The position numbers and the translations under genes were made by a program. This document shows, piece by piece, positions 11,250 through 24,560 of a stretch of DNA of 64,000 nucleotides. The notes under the pieces are model-generated. The model did not search any database, had not been told where the DNA came from, and saw only the letters and a list, made by a program, of their open reading frames with translations. The stretch spans positions 133,987,711 to 134,051,710 of the forward strand of contig CM042694.1 in NCBI GenBank assembly GCA_023614405.1. The letters run 5' to 3'. Position 1 is the first letter of the stretch; each line of letters starts with the position of its first letter. The stretch comes from Avena insularis. Taxonomy: Eukaryota; Streptophyta; Magnoliopsida; Poales; Poaceae.

Positions 11250-11440
11250 AGCTCATTTTCTGGCGTCGTTGCCAGGGAGTCAAGGACATCTTCACAAGGG
11301 GAGTCCCTCATAACCAATCTCTTTACTTTGTTATTTTTGTTTTGCTTAGTTTCTTTTTGCTTTGTTTGCTTGTTTCTTTATCAAAAACACAAAAAAATTA
11401 GTTTTACAAGTTTGCTTTCTTTATCAAAAACACACACAAA

Positions 11441-13265
11441 ATGACTACTCTTGAAAACACTAAGTTGTGTGACTTCACTATCACCAACAACAGTGATTTT
11501 ATGAGCACACCTATTGCTCCACATGTTCCTGAAGCTATTTTCTTTGAGATTAAACCTGCTTTACTCAATCTTGTTATGAGAGAACAATTTTCTGGTATTG
11601 GTAATGAAGATGCTGATGTCCATCTAAATAACTTTGTTGAACTTTGTGAGATGCAAAAGCATAGGATATAGATGGATATATTATTAAGCTTAAATTGTTT
11701 TCTTTCTCTTTGAGAGGAAAAGCTAAAGAGTGGTTGAATTTCTTAACTAGGAATAGTATTGATTCTTGGACTAAGTGCAAATATGCTTTTATTGGAAAAT
11801 ACTATCCTCCTGCTAAGATTATATCTATGAGAAGTGAAATAATGAAGTTTAAACAATCTAATAATGAACATGTTGCTCAAGCTTGAGAAAGAATGAAATC
11901 TTTGGTAAAGAATTGTCCCACTCATGGACTGACTGCTTGGATGATCATCCAAACCTTTTATGCAGGATTGAACTATTCCTCAAGGAACCTATTGGATTCT
12001 GCTGCTGGAGGTACCTTTATGACCATTACTTTGGGTGCTGCAACAAAGCTTCTGGATAATACGATGGTTAACTACTCCGAGTGGCATACTAAGAGATCTC
12101 CACAAGGTAAGAAGGTAAATTCTGTTGAAGAAACCTCCTCCTTGAGTGATAAGATTGATATTATTATGTCTATGCTTGTTAATGGGAAAGCCCATATTGA
12201 TCCAAATAATGTTCCCTTAGCCTCTTTGGTTTCTCAAGAAGAGCAAGTTGATGTAAACTTTATAAGAAATAACAATTTTAGCAACAATGCCTACAGGAAC
12301 AATTTTGCTAATAACAATTATAAGCCATATCCTCCTAACAATAATAGGATGCACCCTCTGAACTTGAAGTTATGCTTAAGGACTTTATTAGTAAACAAAC
12401 TGCTTTCAACAAAACTATTAAGGAAAAACTCTCTAATGATGAAAGAAATATAACATCACTTGCTGAAGCTCAAACTTATTTGAATAAAATGGCTTCTAAA
12501 CCTGAAACTAATGATAATCCCTTTGCAGCTACTAATGCCATACAAGTAAGGATTGATGAAAATGTTAGACTATTAGCTGAATTACATGCTAAGTGGGAAA
12601 GAGAAGATGAAATTGTTAGAAACATTAGTGTTTCTACTATCACTACCACTAGTGTTAAGGCTAGTAATAGTTCTACCACTCTAGATGATAATTTTGATTT
12701 TGATCTTGATGGTTGTAATATCTCTAAAGTTATTAAGTTCCTACAAAAGCTTGCTAAAAGTCCTAATGCTAGTGCTATGAACATGGCCTTTACAAAACAC
12801 ATTACTAATGCTCTTATAAAGATTAAAGAAGAAAAAATAAAACATAAAGCTTCTATTCCTATAAAACAAGAAGATGGTTGGGAACCCATCATTAATATGA
12901 AAGTGAATGATTTTGATTTCAAAACTTTATGTGATCTTAATAGTAGTGTTTCTACTATGCCTAGAAGGATTTATGATATGCTTCATTTGCCTCCACTTGA
13001 AGATTGTTATTTGAATGTCCCACTTGATGATAATGCTAAAAATAAACTCATGGGGAGTCTTAATGATGTTCTTATTATGGTTAACAATGCGTATGTCCCT
13101 GTTGATTTCTATGTTTTGGATGTTGAATGCAATGCTTCTTGTCATATTACTTTGGGAAGACCTTTTCTTAGAACTGTTGGTGCCATTATTGATATGAAAG
13201 AAGACACCATTAAATATCAACTCCCACTCAAGAAAGGTATAGAACACTTCCCTAAGAAGAGATAG
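11441..13265 (+). pseudogene. gag-protease region, broken by frameshift and stops
   Basis: Starts ATGACTACTCTTGAAAACAC. Compared with the first copy it has a small net frameshift near 11665-11685, a TGG-to-TGA stop at about 11884 (after HVAQA), and another frame change around 12350-12450. The last open frame (12372-13265) ends with an aspartic-protease-like domain of the gag-asp type: CDLNSSVSTMPRRIYDMLHL ... DFYVLDVE ... LGRPFLRTVGAIID. The family active site is normally DLGAS; here it reads DLNSS, so the catalytic turn is altered. Stop at 13263-13265. No pol domain follows. Confidence 0.8.
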
Positions 13266-14396
13266 AAGATTTCTTTTGCCTCTCCTATGAAAACAAAATT
13301 TGCTCTTAATGCTTCTTCATTTGAGAACACTTGATTCTTTTTCTTGCTTCTTATGCCTAACTTAAAGGCGTTAAAGAAAAGTACTTATTGGGAAATAACC
13401 CAAAAGTTTTAGATGAGTCTTGGAAGTTATTACTTCAATAATAACCGCTCATTATCCTTTTTATTTGCTTTTTGTGCCAAGAGTAACCTCTAATGAGAGA
13501 GAAGTAATGATTGGGTAAGTTGCTGTTCCGAAACAGATTTCTGTGCTTCACCGTAAACATTCGTGTAAAATCTCTGTATGTACTTTTGAGGCGTGAATTT
13601 TTGTGCTTATGACCAAGGTTGTTATCTAACTTTCGTTAGTTCAACACGTTTTGATTTGAGCAATAGAAGGTCTTCAAAAAAAATTGTCTTTACCTACTGG
13701 TCTGTTTTGACAGATTTCTGTTATTTTCTGCATTTGCTTCTTGTTGGTTCCTTTTTGAGTTCTTTTAGGGAATTGAGATTTTTGAGGGAAGTGCTATAGT
13801 AGTTTGTGTTTTAATGGAAGTTTTATTGGTGTTAGAACTGAACCCAAAGACCTATTATCTTGAGTTCTCTAATGTTGCTAATAAAGATTGTGTGAAGTTT
13901 TGTATAAAGGAAAATTTTCAGGTGTATGGAAGGAATGAGTAATAAGATGAAGGATGGACTAAAGCTCAAGCTTGGGGATGTCACGCGTGTCACCCCAAGA
14001 AATATCCAAGAAGTACAAGCATCAAAGCTTGGGGATGCCCAAGGCATCCCCTTCTTCATCAATAAAAATCTCAGGTTCCTTCCAAACGCTTTATTTTTAT
14101 TGTTTCATGCACAATTGTGTTGTTCTTGGAGCGTCTTCTTTTTCGTTTTTGTTTTTGGTTTTCGTTTGCTTAGTTTGCTGAATAAATTGGTTGGAACCCC
14201 TCTTTCATACATTGGTTTTCAAATAGTTTAGTTTGGTTTGGAAAATAGTAGGAAAGTTCATGCTTAAGTGTTAAAGAGAGCTTGTTTTTAACTGTGGCCT
14301 ATGCTTTGTCATGTCATGCTTGATATTGTTTTGGCTTTATGATTAGTATTCTTTGTTGTAGCATGACTTGGTTTAAACAATTGAGATTGCTTAATG
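13266..14396 (+). other. Non-coding spacer of the gypsy complex (left part)
   Basis: AT-rich sequence after the protease stop with no coding domain. It contains two copies of AAGCTTGGGGATG (13968-13980 and 14025-14037), each opening a hairpin: the second is GGGGATGCC-CAA-GGCATCCCC. The spacer is broken by the copia insertion at about 14396 and resumes at 23330-24560, where a third copy of the motif (24547-24559) abuts LTR3 and probably serves as the polypurine tract. Confidence 0.7.
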
Positions 14397-15215
14397 TGTT
14401 CTGAGGCCATGTCTGTACATGCTAGGCTCGCTAAGTAAGAACCTTAGTATTCGCGTGTGTAAAACTGTCTTACACTCGTTTTATGAAAGCGTAGAGTCAA
14501 GTACACCCGATCATAACGTGATGTCTCGAAACACGATCCATAGAACAGTGCATACTTAAGGAAGAACACATTTTATCTTGATATTTAAATGAGGGATCAT
14601 CTTATAATGCTACTAAAACGCCAACCTAACAATATAAGATGCAAACATCTAATGTGTAAAGTGGGATGATATGGTCCATGCATTTGATCTCTATCATTTG
14701 CATCGTGGTATGATCTCTATCATTCCTTTGTGTGTAAGGACAAGGTCTATGGAACTTACACATTGAGTGTGTTGTAAGAGTATCTATCATACATCTACTT
14801 ACAACAATACCATATCAAGACACTAGCCCAGCAACGATCTAAACTAGACGCCTCTAATTTATCCATTGCAAGTTTTACGTGGCTTAGAGCTTTCAAAGAT
14901 AGAACCGGTCTTACCTACGAACATGAACCACAACGAGGATAACCAAGTTATTAGCAACTCGTTGTAAATCAGATATTGACTATAGTAGAAGAGATAGACA
15001 CCCGCCAGCCACTTATGCAAAACTAGTTGCATGTCAGTCGTGGAACCGGTCTCATGTGCGATGACATGTAAGGTTGGTCCGGGCCGCTTCATCCCACTAT
15101 GCCACCAATATCCAAAGTACATATAAGAAGCAATAACATGATCATCTGCACCCACATACTCTTATGTGTTCTACCCGTGCAAAGCACCTACGCATAGATT
15201 AGGCTCTGATACCAC

Positions 15216-16907
15216 TAATGGGGTTCGTAGCATAGAAAACAAAAAATTTCCTACGATGGGAACTATACGCCAAGATCTATCTACTAGATACAAGCAACGG
15301 GTGGATATACATCCATAGAGAACTTACCCTCGAAGACAACAAAGCTTTGTTAACGAGTTGGAACTCGTAGATGATGTAGTCGTACACTTGCCGATCTCAA
15401 GATCGTGATGAAGTCCAGCAGGTCCGGCTCCAGCACGTCCATCAGATCCAGCTCCAGCAAGTCCAGCACCACACAGCAGCGGTGCATCCGTGATCGCACA
15501 CACGTCTGGTACCCCACAACCTCCGTCCCTCGCTCCAGCAAAGCAGCGAAAGCAGTAACTCCTTTCCAGATAAAGCCACCGGGAACATGTATCTCGCTAA
15601 TCCGAGACCATTGGGAATAACTAGAGGGGGATAGAGATCCTTCATGAGGAGGTGTGTGGAAGAAGGGGTGTGAGGGGGGCCTTTGATAGGAGGAGGGGGT
15701 GCCTCTCCCCATGGCTGACGCCCAAGGGGTGACCCCTCACCTCCTCATTCATGTGGTGGTAACTCCCTCCACATAAATTTGCCCCTTCACATTCTCTTTT
15801 AAAGTCCCCACTTTAAATGCATTAAATTTCTCCAAATTTAATGCTCTGTCATTTAATAAAACTCTTTTATTAATTTTATTCAGAATTTTGTTAATTACTT
15901 TAATTAACAAACATTCACATTAAACCCCCTGCAACATTTCAATATTACATGCAGAACCAATTTCAGCAATTTCACCCGAAACAATTTCGGTGTTTATTGA
16001 AATAATTCCAGCGCTTTCTTAAATATTTATCTGAAACATATTTGCTCCAAATGGTGTCGGTATACCTTAAGTGTGTCACCCTACGGTTCACGAATAATGC
16101 AGACATGATCGAGACCCTCTCAGATCAATAATCAGAAGCGGGACCTGGAGATCCATACTAACTCCTACACATTCAGCGATGACTTCTGTGATCGTGAGAA
16201 CCTTTAACGCTAGTAACTAAATCCCTTTCTCTCATGATATAATACATGTCCGAGATTCGATCATCGGTATCCAAATACCTAGTTTGATCTCGTTATTGAC
16301 ATGCACTCTTTTCTCGTTCCCGTGATATAACATTCTAGTGATCACATCACTTGCTTGCAAGCTATCTTAATGTGATATCACCGAGAGGGCCCAGAGTATA
16401 TCTATCCGTCATCGGGATGGACAAATCCCACTCTAGATCCATGAGCCTCAACATAACACCTTTGTAGCACTGAACCCACCTTTATAGTCACCCTGTTACG
16501 GTGTGACGTTTGATGTTATCAAGATACTCTTCTAGTGTTAGCAATTAACATGATCTCATAGTCTAAGGACTAAGATTACTTCATATGATGTTATAGCAAT
16601 ATAAACATAATGACTTTGATCGTAATGCTATACTTCGGATGAATGTTCATCACATCATTCCACCAATGTTGTGACCTCGTTATTAATAACATCCAATGTC
16701 CATGATCAGGAAACCTTAATCATCTTGTTAATCAATGAGCTAGTTTATATGAGAGGCATTACTAGGAACTTTGTATTTTGTTTACTAAACACACATGTAT
16801 TAACGTTTCCAATTAATACAATTATAGCATGCAAAATAAACATTTATCATAAACATGGAATAAGATAATAACCACTTTATTATTGCCTCTCGGGCATATT
16901 CCCTTCA
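15216..16907 (-). repeat. LTR of the reverse copia element (inner, left copy)
   Basis: 1692 bp. On the minus strand it begins TGAAGGGAATATGCCCGAG at 16907 and ends near 15216 with CCATTA instead of CCATCA. A polypurine tract precedes it and a tRNA-iMet primer site follows it. Confidence 0.85.
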
Positions 16908-16920
16908 GTCTCCCACTTGC

Positions 16921-19900
16921 ACTAGAGTCAATAATCTAGTTTGAAAAACTTTGCGTATTGAACACCTATAGCTTTCTGGTGTTGCATATACGCGATTGCT
17001 AGTGGTTAACATAATCTCCAGATCTGACAGTTTCAGGTCCGTGTGTATTTGCATGTCTTTGCGTCTCTACGCATCACTCATTCTCAAATGAGATGGCATT
17101 GTATAAATTTGGTCCTTTGGTGAGACCTTTTAGTTCGTTCAGGTTAAAATATGTTGATATTATTGTCATACAATATATCTTCATAGTATTAGCCCACTTT
17201 GAACCACACCTAGTTTGATAACAAACTTCTTAACACAAATGCCCTCCTTTGCTACTACTATAGTAGTCATATATTTAGCCTTTTGTTGTAGTATCCGTCA
17301 CAATGTTTCAACTTTGGAACTTATCCAAATTCATCATGGAACATCATTTCCATTACATTGTGCCACCCATAGTCTAAATTGAGATAAATTTAATTTGTAT
17401 CTTGTGACAAAACTAGTATCAATGTAACACTTTACAATGAACTACCTTTAACTATTTATCACTTATACATGATATATTCTTAGTTCTTCCAAAGCTCATA
17501 AGAATATCTTTACTATTGTCCAATGATCATCTTATGAATCATTCTGGTATGTGCTCATAACATTTAGAGCATAGGACATTCTGGATATATACATATCACG
17601 GTATAATCGATCAAAATCTTCATGTGATTTTACTCACCAAGTGTTGAAACACTTGAATTTTGATACAATCCTTTCCATGCAGCAAGAAACTTTCTTGTTG
17701 TTTCCATATTGAACCCTTTCAATATCTCATATATGTATGTCTGGCACAACCATATTAGCGCCTCAATCTATCCATATAGATATTGATGCCAAATATTCCG
17801 GTTTTGCCCAAGTCTTTCATCGAAATCTTATTTTAATGAAATTCTTAACTTGTGTCAATACAAGATACATCATTTCCAATCAAAAATATGTTCTCTACAT
17901 AATGTATTAGAAATATGTCTCAGCACTCCCACTTAATTTCTTGCAAATGCAAGCATCTTCATCATCTCTGATGAATTTAAACTCTTTTAACAGTTTCATC
18001 ATGGTGAAGATTCCAACTCCGCTATGCTTACTTCAACTATTGAAGTTTGCATGCCCTTTTAGCACCCTTTGAATTAACAAAGCCCTTCAGATCGTGTCTT
18101 GTACACGTCCTAGGTAACCATTCTATTAGAAGAACATTGTTTTGTTTGTTCAACTACCATACATCAAATTATATGTAGTGGTTGCTACATTAATCCGTCA
18201 AGACTAAATATCGCTATGAAAGATCAAATCTTGTCATAGTCAACTTCTTGAACATTGTGGTAAACTTCTTTCCAACATGTCGACTATTTCATAGATGTTA
18301 AACATCCATGTCTATTTCTTTATAGATCCAAACACAATCGATAGGCTTCACGCCTTTCCGGAGGGTCTTCCAAGTTTAGAAACTTGATTTCTCGTGTATG
18401 GATACTATCACGGATTCTATGACTTCTAGTCATTTTATGGAGTCAGGGCCCATCATCGCTTCTTTGCATGTAGTCGGTTCATCATTGTCAAAACAATAAC
18501 GACTTGCTTATCAAATCACACTATTTGATTCTTACCGACCCACACGGTTCAATAGGAACTCTAATCTCCGAGATCACAACCTTTGTAATCACGGGAGACA
18601 TGAGCATTGTGGCCGCCACCGGGACACTTTCCGGCGCTGCGCTACTTAGCACATATAGCTAAGGTTCAACAACCTTATCCAAGTCCATTGTCCTCCCACT
18701 TAACTTTTCACGAAAAATTCCTTCTCAAGAAACTTGACGTTCCAAGTAACAAACTCTTTTGTCCTCGATGTTATGGAGAAATTCCTAACAAATTCTTTGG
18801 TATAACCTACAAAGACATGCTTATTCGACTTTGGTTGTAAACATTTTACTTATGCATAGAATACCAAAATTTAAGAAAAGACAATTCGGGTTTTATCCCA
18901 AACCTTAACTTATATGGTGTCATTTCAACGGATCACGATGGTGCTCTTTTCAGTGTAAAAGCGGTGGTCTCTAAAGCTTTAATCCTTAAAACATAATGAC
19001 AGTTTTATAAATGACACCTTTGATCTTACCATGTCAAACATGGTTTGATTTCATCTCTCTAATATGCCATACTCCTATGGTTTACCGGAAAACACAAATC
19101 ATGGAACAATTCCTCAAATCTTAGGTGTTTTGCTAAACATGTAACTCAAATATCTTCCTTTATGATCAAATCATAAACTCTTTTATTTTCTTGTTATAAT
19201 GATTTTTCACTTCATCTTGAAAGTCTTTGAACAATTTTCAAATGTTTCATACTTCTTCCTTATTAAGTAAATATATAGATATATTCACTTAAATTTCTGG
19301 AGAAAGCATATGAAGCAAAAAGATCCATCGCATATGGCTACACATAATGGACTATATACATCAACATGCATAATATCTAATAAGTTAGTCATCCGTTCCT
19401 CTTTGGCCTATGGACGGAGTTTCAATTATCTCGAGGAAAGTTTCACAAGCATCAATTGATCAAAATCAAAGACTCCAAAAATTCCATCAACATGGAGTTT
19501 ATTCATGTTTTGTTTCCAATATAATTTAAAACAGCGATGCCACTTCATAAGTGATCTTTTAATCATTTGTCTTACGACATTTTAGCAATAATGTTTATGG
19601 ATGTAATTTCTCCAACTAGACTTGTAAAAGTTCATCCATCCTTTATGGAATACGGTAATTATGTGAACAACCATTGTTCTCGTAATACCGGAACAATATA
19701 ACAATTATTAAAACAAATATTGAAGACTAGGTTTGACATCAACGAAAAGCACAATAACACTTAATTTGTTTTTGATGATCATCATCACTTATTCTCTTGC
19801 TAGTTACTTAGGCCATTGCAGTTCATGAATTGCATTGTCTTGTATGACACTTCATACCAACCAATTCAGTATCCAATACCGGTATCCAATACCTAAGAAC

Positions 19901-21610
19901 CACATTGTTTAACAAGCAAAGAATACATCCATAACATGTATATCTTCTATATACCTAAGGTGGACATCTCCAAATTTTCTTTTCTGCCAAATATTTTATA
20001 GATTCTCTTTCAGCAATTCCTTTTCCTTTTAAAAGAATCTATCAACATCAATAGTGGTGTCATTCACATGACACATAGTACAAAGTGTATATAGTCAAAT
20101 ACTAATACCTTTGGACTTGCACTTTGAAGTGGATCACCATCATCAAATGTTTGGTGTTCTTTCAAAAATCCATTCTTTATTAATTTATTAGTGTAGTAAA
20201 CATTTTACTTACATCTTCTATTCATCCTTATCATGAGAACTTTCATGATCAAGCTACTATAGCCTGTAAGGAAGAATCGCGAGTATAATGTTAGTTCCCA
20301 AAACCTTTTTGGGAGATTCGGATGCTTAGCATCTCCATCCTTCACAAATTCTCATACAATATGAGAACATGTATTTTGCTAAATTATACTCTATCATAAT
20401 GCAACCAAAAACATTGTTTCAGATATCACAATATCTTTCACACATGATGGTTTCTGAAACAATTTTTAGCTCCTATATAATCTTGATATTAAAACAACTT
20501 TTGAATATCAATAATCATGGAGGCAAACATGATAATTTAGATACTATCATTGGAATTCTTACTCTTGATTTAATACTACTTATTAAACTTCATGGAGTAA
20601 ATAGAGTTTGCTGAAAGTTTGCAATAGGACTTATAAACTTTAAATTGACATTCAAAAACGACATCCCTCGTGCCTTTTTGGTGATTACATGAACCAAATC
20701 CACTACACCAAGTCCGATCATCACGTGAGTCGGTGTAGCTTCAAAGGCGAGCATCAATATGGGCACCATATCAACTATATGACTCATGCTTAACCTTTCG
20801 GTCCGTGTTCCGAGGCCATGTATGTACATGCTAGGCTCGCCAAGTAAGAACCTTAGTATTCGCGTGTGTAAAACTGTCTTACACCCGTTTTATGAAAGCG
20901 TAGAGTCAAGTACACCCGATCATCACATGATGTCTCAAAACACGATCCATAGAATAGTGCATATTTAAGGAAGAACACATTTTATCTTGATATTTAAATG
21001 AGGGATCATCTTATAATGCTACTAAAACGCCAAACTAACAATATAAGATGCAAACATCTAATGTGTAAAGTGGGATGCTATGGTCCATGCATTTGATCTC
21101 TATCATTTGCATCGTGGTATGATCTGTATCATTCCTTTGTGTGTAAGGCCAAGGTCTATGGAACTTACACATTAAGTGTGTTGTAAGAGTATCTATCATA
21201 CATCTACTTACAACAATACCATATCGAGACACTAGCCCAGCAACGATCTAAACTAGACGCCTCTAATTTATCCATTGCAAGTTTTACGTGGCTTAGGGCT
21301 TTCGAAGATAGAACCGGTCTTACCTACGAACATGAACCACAACGAGGATAACCAAGTTATTAGCAACTCGTTGTAAATCAGATATTGACTATAGTAGGAG
21401 AGACAGACACCCGCCAGCCACTTATGCAAAACTAGTTGCATGTCAGTCTTGGAACCGGTCTCATGTGCGATGACATGTAAGGTTGGTCCGGGCCGCTTCA
21501 TCCCACTATGCCACCAATATCCAAAGTACATATAAGAAGCAATAACATGATCATCTCCGCCCACATACTCTTATGTGTTCTACCCGTGCAAAGCACCTAC
21601 GCATAGATTA
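16921..21610 (-). pseudogene. Decayed copia polyprotein of the reverse element
   Basis: No long frame survives, but coding traces appear in the right order on the minus strand. Near 18490-18430 the start of the copia reverse transcriptase reads EPTTCKEAMMGPDS then a stop. Near 17920-17860 the catalytic box reads HYVENIFLIGNDV where an active enzyme has YVDD. The trace aligns base by base with the forward element. Many stops and frameshifts make it inactive. Confidence 0.7.
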
Positions 21611-21624
21611 GGCTTTGATACCAC

Positions 21625-23329
21625 TGATGGGGTTCGTAGCATAGAAAACAAAAAATTTCCTACGATGGGAACTATACGCCAAGATCTATCTACTAGATAC
21701 AAGCAACAGGTGGATATACATCCATACATAACTTACCCTCGAAGACAACAAAGCTTTGTTAACGAGTTGGAACTCGTGGATGATGTAGTCGTACACTTGC
21801 CGATCTCAAGATCGTGATGAAGTCCAGCAGGTCCGGCTCCAGCACGTCCATCAGATCCAGCTCCAGCTCCAGCAAGTCTAGCACCACCAAGTCCAGCACC
21901 GCAAAGCAGCGGTGCATCCGTGATCGCACACACGTCTGGTACCCCGACAACCTCCGTCCCTCGCTCCAGCAAAGCAGCGGAAGCAGTAACTCCTTTCCAG
22001 ATAAAGCCACCGGGAACATGTATCTCGCTAATCCGAGACCATTGGGAATAACTAGAGGGGGAGAGAGATCCTTCATGAGGAGGTGTATGGAAGAAGGGGT
22101 GTGAGGGGGGCCTTTGATAGGAGGAGGGGGGTGCCTCTCCCCATGGCTGACGCCCAAGGGGTGACCCCTCACCTCCTCATTCATGTGGTGGTAACTCCCT
22201 CCACATAAATTTGCCCCTTCACATTCTCTTTTAAAGTCCCCACTTTAAATGCATTAAATTTCTCCAAATTTAATGCTCTCTCATTTAATAAAACTCTTTT
22301 ATTAATTTTATTCAGAATTTTGATAATTACTTTAATTAACAAACATTCACATAAAACCCCCTGCAACATTTCAATATTACATACAGAACCAATTTCAGCA
22401 ATTTCACCAGAAACAGTTTCGGTGTCTATTGAAATAATTCCAGCGCTTTCTTAAATCTTTATCTGAAACATATTTGCTCCAAATGGTGTCGGTATCCCTT
22501 AAGTGTGTCACCCTACGGTTCGCGAATAATGCAGACATGATCGAGACCCTCTCATATCAATAATCAGAAGCGGGACCTGGAGATCCATACTGACTCCTAC
22601 ACATTCAACGATGACTTCTGTGATCATGAGAACCTTTAACGCTAGTAACTAAATCCCTTTGTCTCATGATATAATACATGTCCGATATTCGATCATCGGT
22701 ATCCAAATACCTAGTTTGATCTCGTTACCAACATGCACTCTTTTCTTGTTCCCATGATATAACATTCTAGTGATCACATCACTTGCTTGCAAGCTACCTT
22801 AATGTGATATCACCGAGAGGGCCCAGAGTATATCTATCCGTCATCGGGATGGACAAATCCCACTCTTGATCCATGAGCCTCAACCTAACACCTTTGTAGC
22901 ACTGAACCCACCTTTATAGTCACCCTACTACGGTGTGACGTTTGATGTTATCAAGATACTCTTCCGGTGTTAGCAATTAACATGATCTCATGGTCTAAGG
23001 ACTAAGATTACTTCGTATGATGTTATAGCAATATAAACATAATGACTTTGATCGTAATGCTATACTTCGAATGAATGTTCATCACATCATTCCACCAATG
23101 TTGTGACCTCGCATCCAATGTCCATGATCAGGAAACCTTGATCATCTTGTTAATCAATGAGCTAGTTTATATGAGAGGCATTACTAGGAACTTTGTATTT
23201 TGTTTATTAAACACACATGTATTAACGTTTCCAATTAATACAATTATATCATGCAAAATAAACATTTATCATAAACATGGAATAAGATAATAACCACTTT
23301 ATTATTGCCTCTCGGGCATATTCCCTTCA
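21625..23329 (-). repeat. LTR of the reverse copia element (outer, right copy)
   Basis: 1705 bp. On the minus strand it begins TGAAGGGAATATGCCCGAG at 23329 and ends CCATCA at 21625, followed by the primer site at 21623-21611. It is very similar to the left copy along its length. Confidence 0.85.
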
Positions 23330-24560
23330 ATTAAAGCTCTCACAAACTTGATGGCACACTTTACCTTTTTGCATTTAATAAACTTGAACCATTGGGTACT
23401 TCTTTGTTGCGTATATGCTTGCGCTTTATGAGTTGAAATTAGCAGAACCATGTATCAGCATGGGGAACGCTTTCAACATTGCACTTGTACTTTGTACCCC
23501 GTTGATATCATGTTCTTTTGCTTATGAATCCCGGTGGTGTGAAATAAAAGTGGAACTTGTAAGATCATGGAGTTTGTATGTGTGTTAGAGAAACGCCTGG
23601 GCCGCTAGCCTAAGCCATGCCTAATCATGGTGGAAACTTGCAGCATCACTATAATGAGCACTCTATGAAGCATCCTCAATAAAAACCTACGCAAATAGCA
23701 AATAAAAAGATCGCTGAAATGCTCATTGTCTGCTTGCCTTGTCATTTAGATTATGGGATAGCTCCTGTATCATGTGCAAGGGGTACCCCGTTGGCGGTTC
23801 TTTATGATACACATGTACTTACAATGACAAGAGCTTACTCGTGACTAAAGTTGAGTAGCACGAGGTTCGGTCTTCGTAAGTAAGGGGCATGAGATTTCGG
23901 TTTATAACTTGTCAAGCATATCCTCTTAGTTGTGTCACTTTAACCTTAATCACCTTCAAGATGCTTATGATAGGGGCAATAAGAGCTAAAAGCTATAAGT
24001 ACCATAATTTTTGGAAGCTCTTTATGAGACTTGAATCCCTACTTCCTTCTATGAATGCCTTTCTTCCACTTATATATTAAGTGTCCACCTTCTATCTTTA
24101 TGCACCTACTTTGAGAGCATAGTGGCCATTCTTAGTTCTATGTGCATTGTACCAAGACTAGTTGATTGATGCATAATTTGATATTGCTTGTTTTAAACTA
24201 TTTGTATCTAGTCACACTTATTAACTTTAAAGGTGTCCTATGCATTTATATTTGCTACTCTATGAGGGACAAGCTGAATACTACTATGCTATGTTTTCTT
24301 TATGTGAAACAAACAAACGTCTTGCAACGCATTGTTATTCATGAATCTTTTGTTTATGCCTTTTCATGTTGCAACATAGTTTCTTTGTCTCATTGCTAGA
24401 ACTTTGTCTTTCATGTTATGATTGAAGTTCTATGATCCCAGCTTGAATGTTTTACAAATACTTTGATCAAGTTTATGATGGTGCATGTCACCTCAAAAAT
24501 TATTCTTTCTTTTTATCACTTACCTACTCGAGGACGAGCAGGAGTTAAGCTTGGGGATGT

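Larger units (their letters stand above)
14397..23329 (-). mobile_element. Reverse-oriented BARE/Angela-like copia element with an extra internal fragment
   Basis: Read on the minus strand: LTR 23329-21625, primer site, internal region 21624-16908, polypurine tract GCAAGTGGGAGAC, second LTR 16907-15216, primer site again, then a repeated internal fragment 15215-14397 that matches 21624-20806. The extra fragment has no closing LTR. The primer site TGGTATCAAAGCC/TGGTATCAGAGCC is the tRNA-iMet type of copia elements. LTRs start TGAAGGGAATATGCCC and share long blocks with the forward element at 30498-38800. No target duplication was found because the left edge is a truncation. Confidence 0.8.

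Noticed and set aside
11241..11254. Independent target duplication at the central LTR2
   Set aside because: Flanking 5-mers (GCAAG and AGCTC) do not match, so LTR2 is not a separate insertion.
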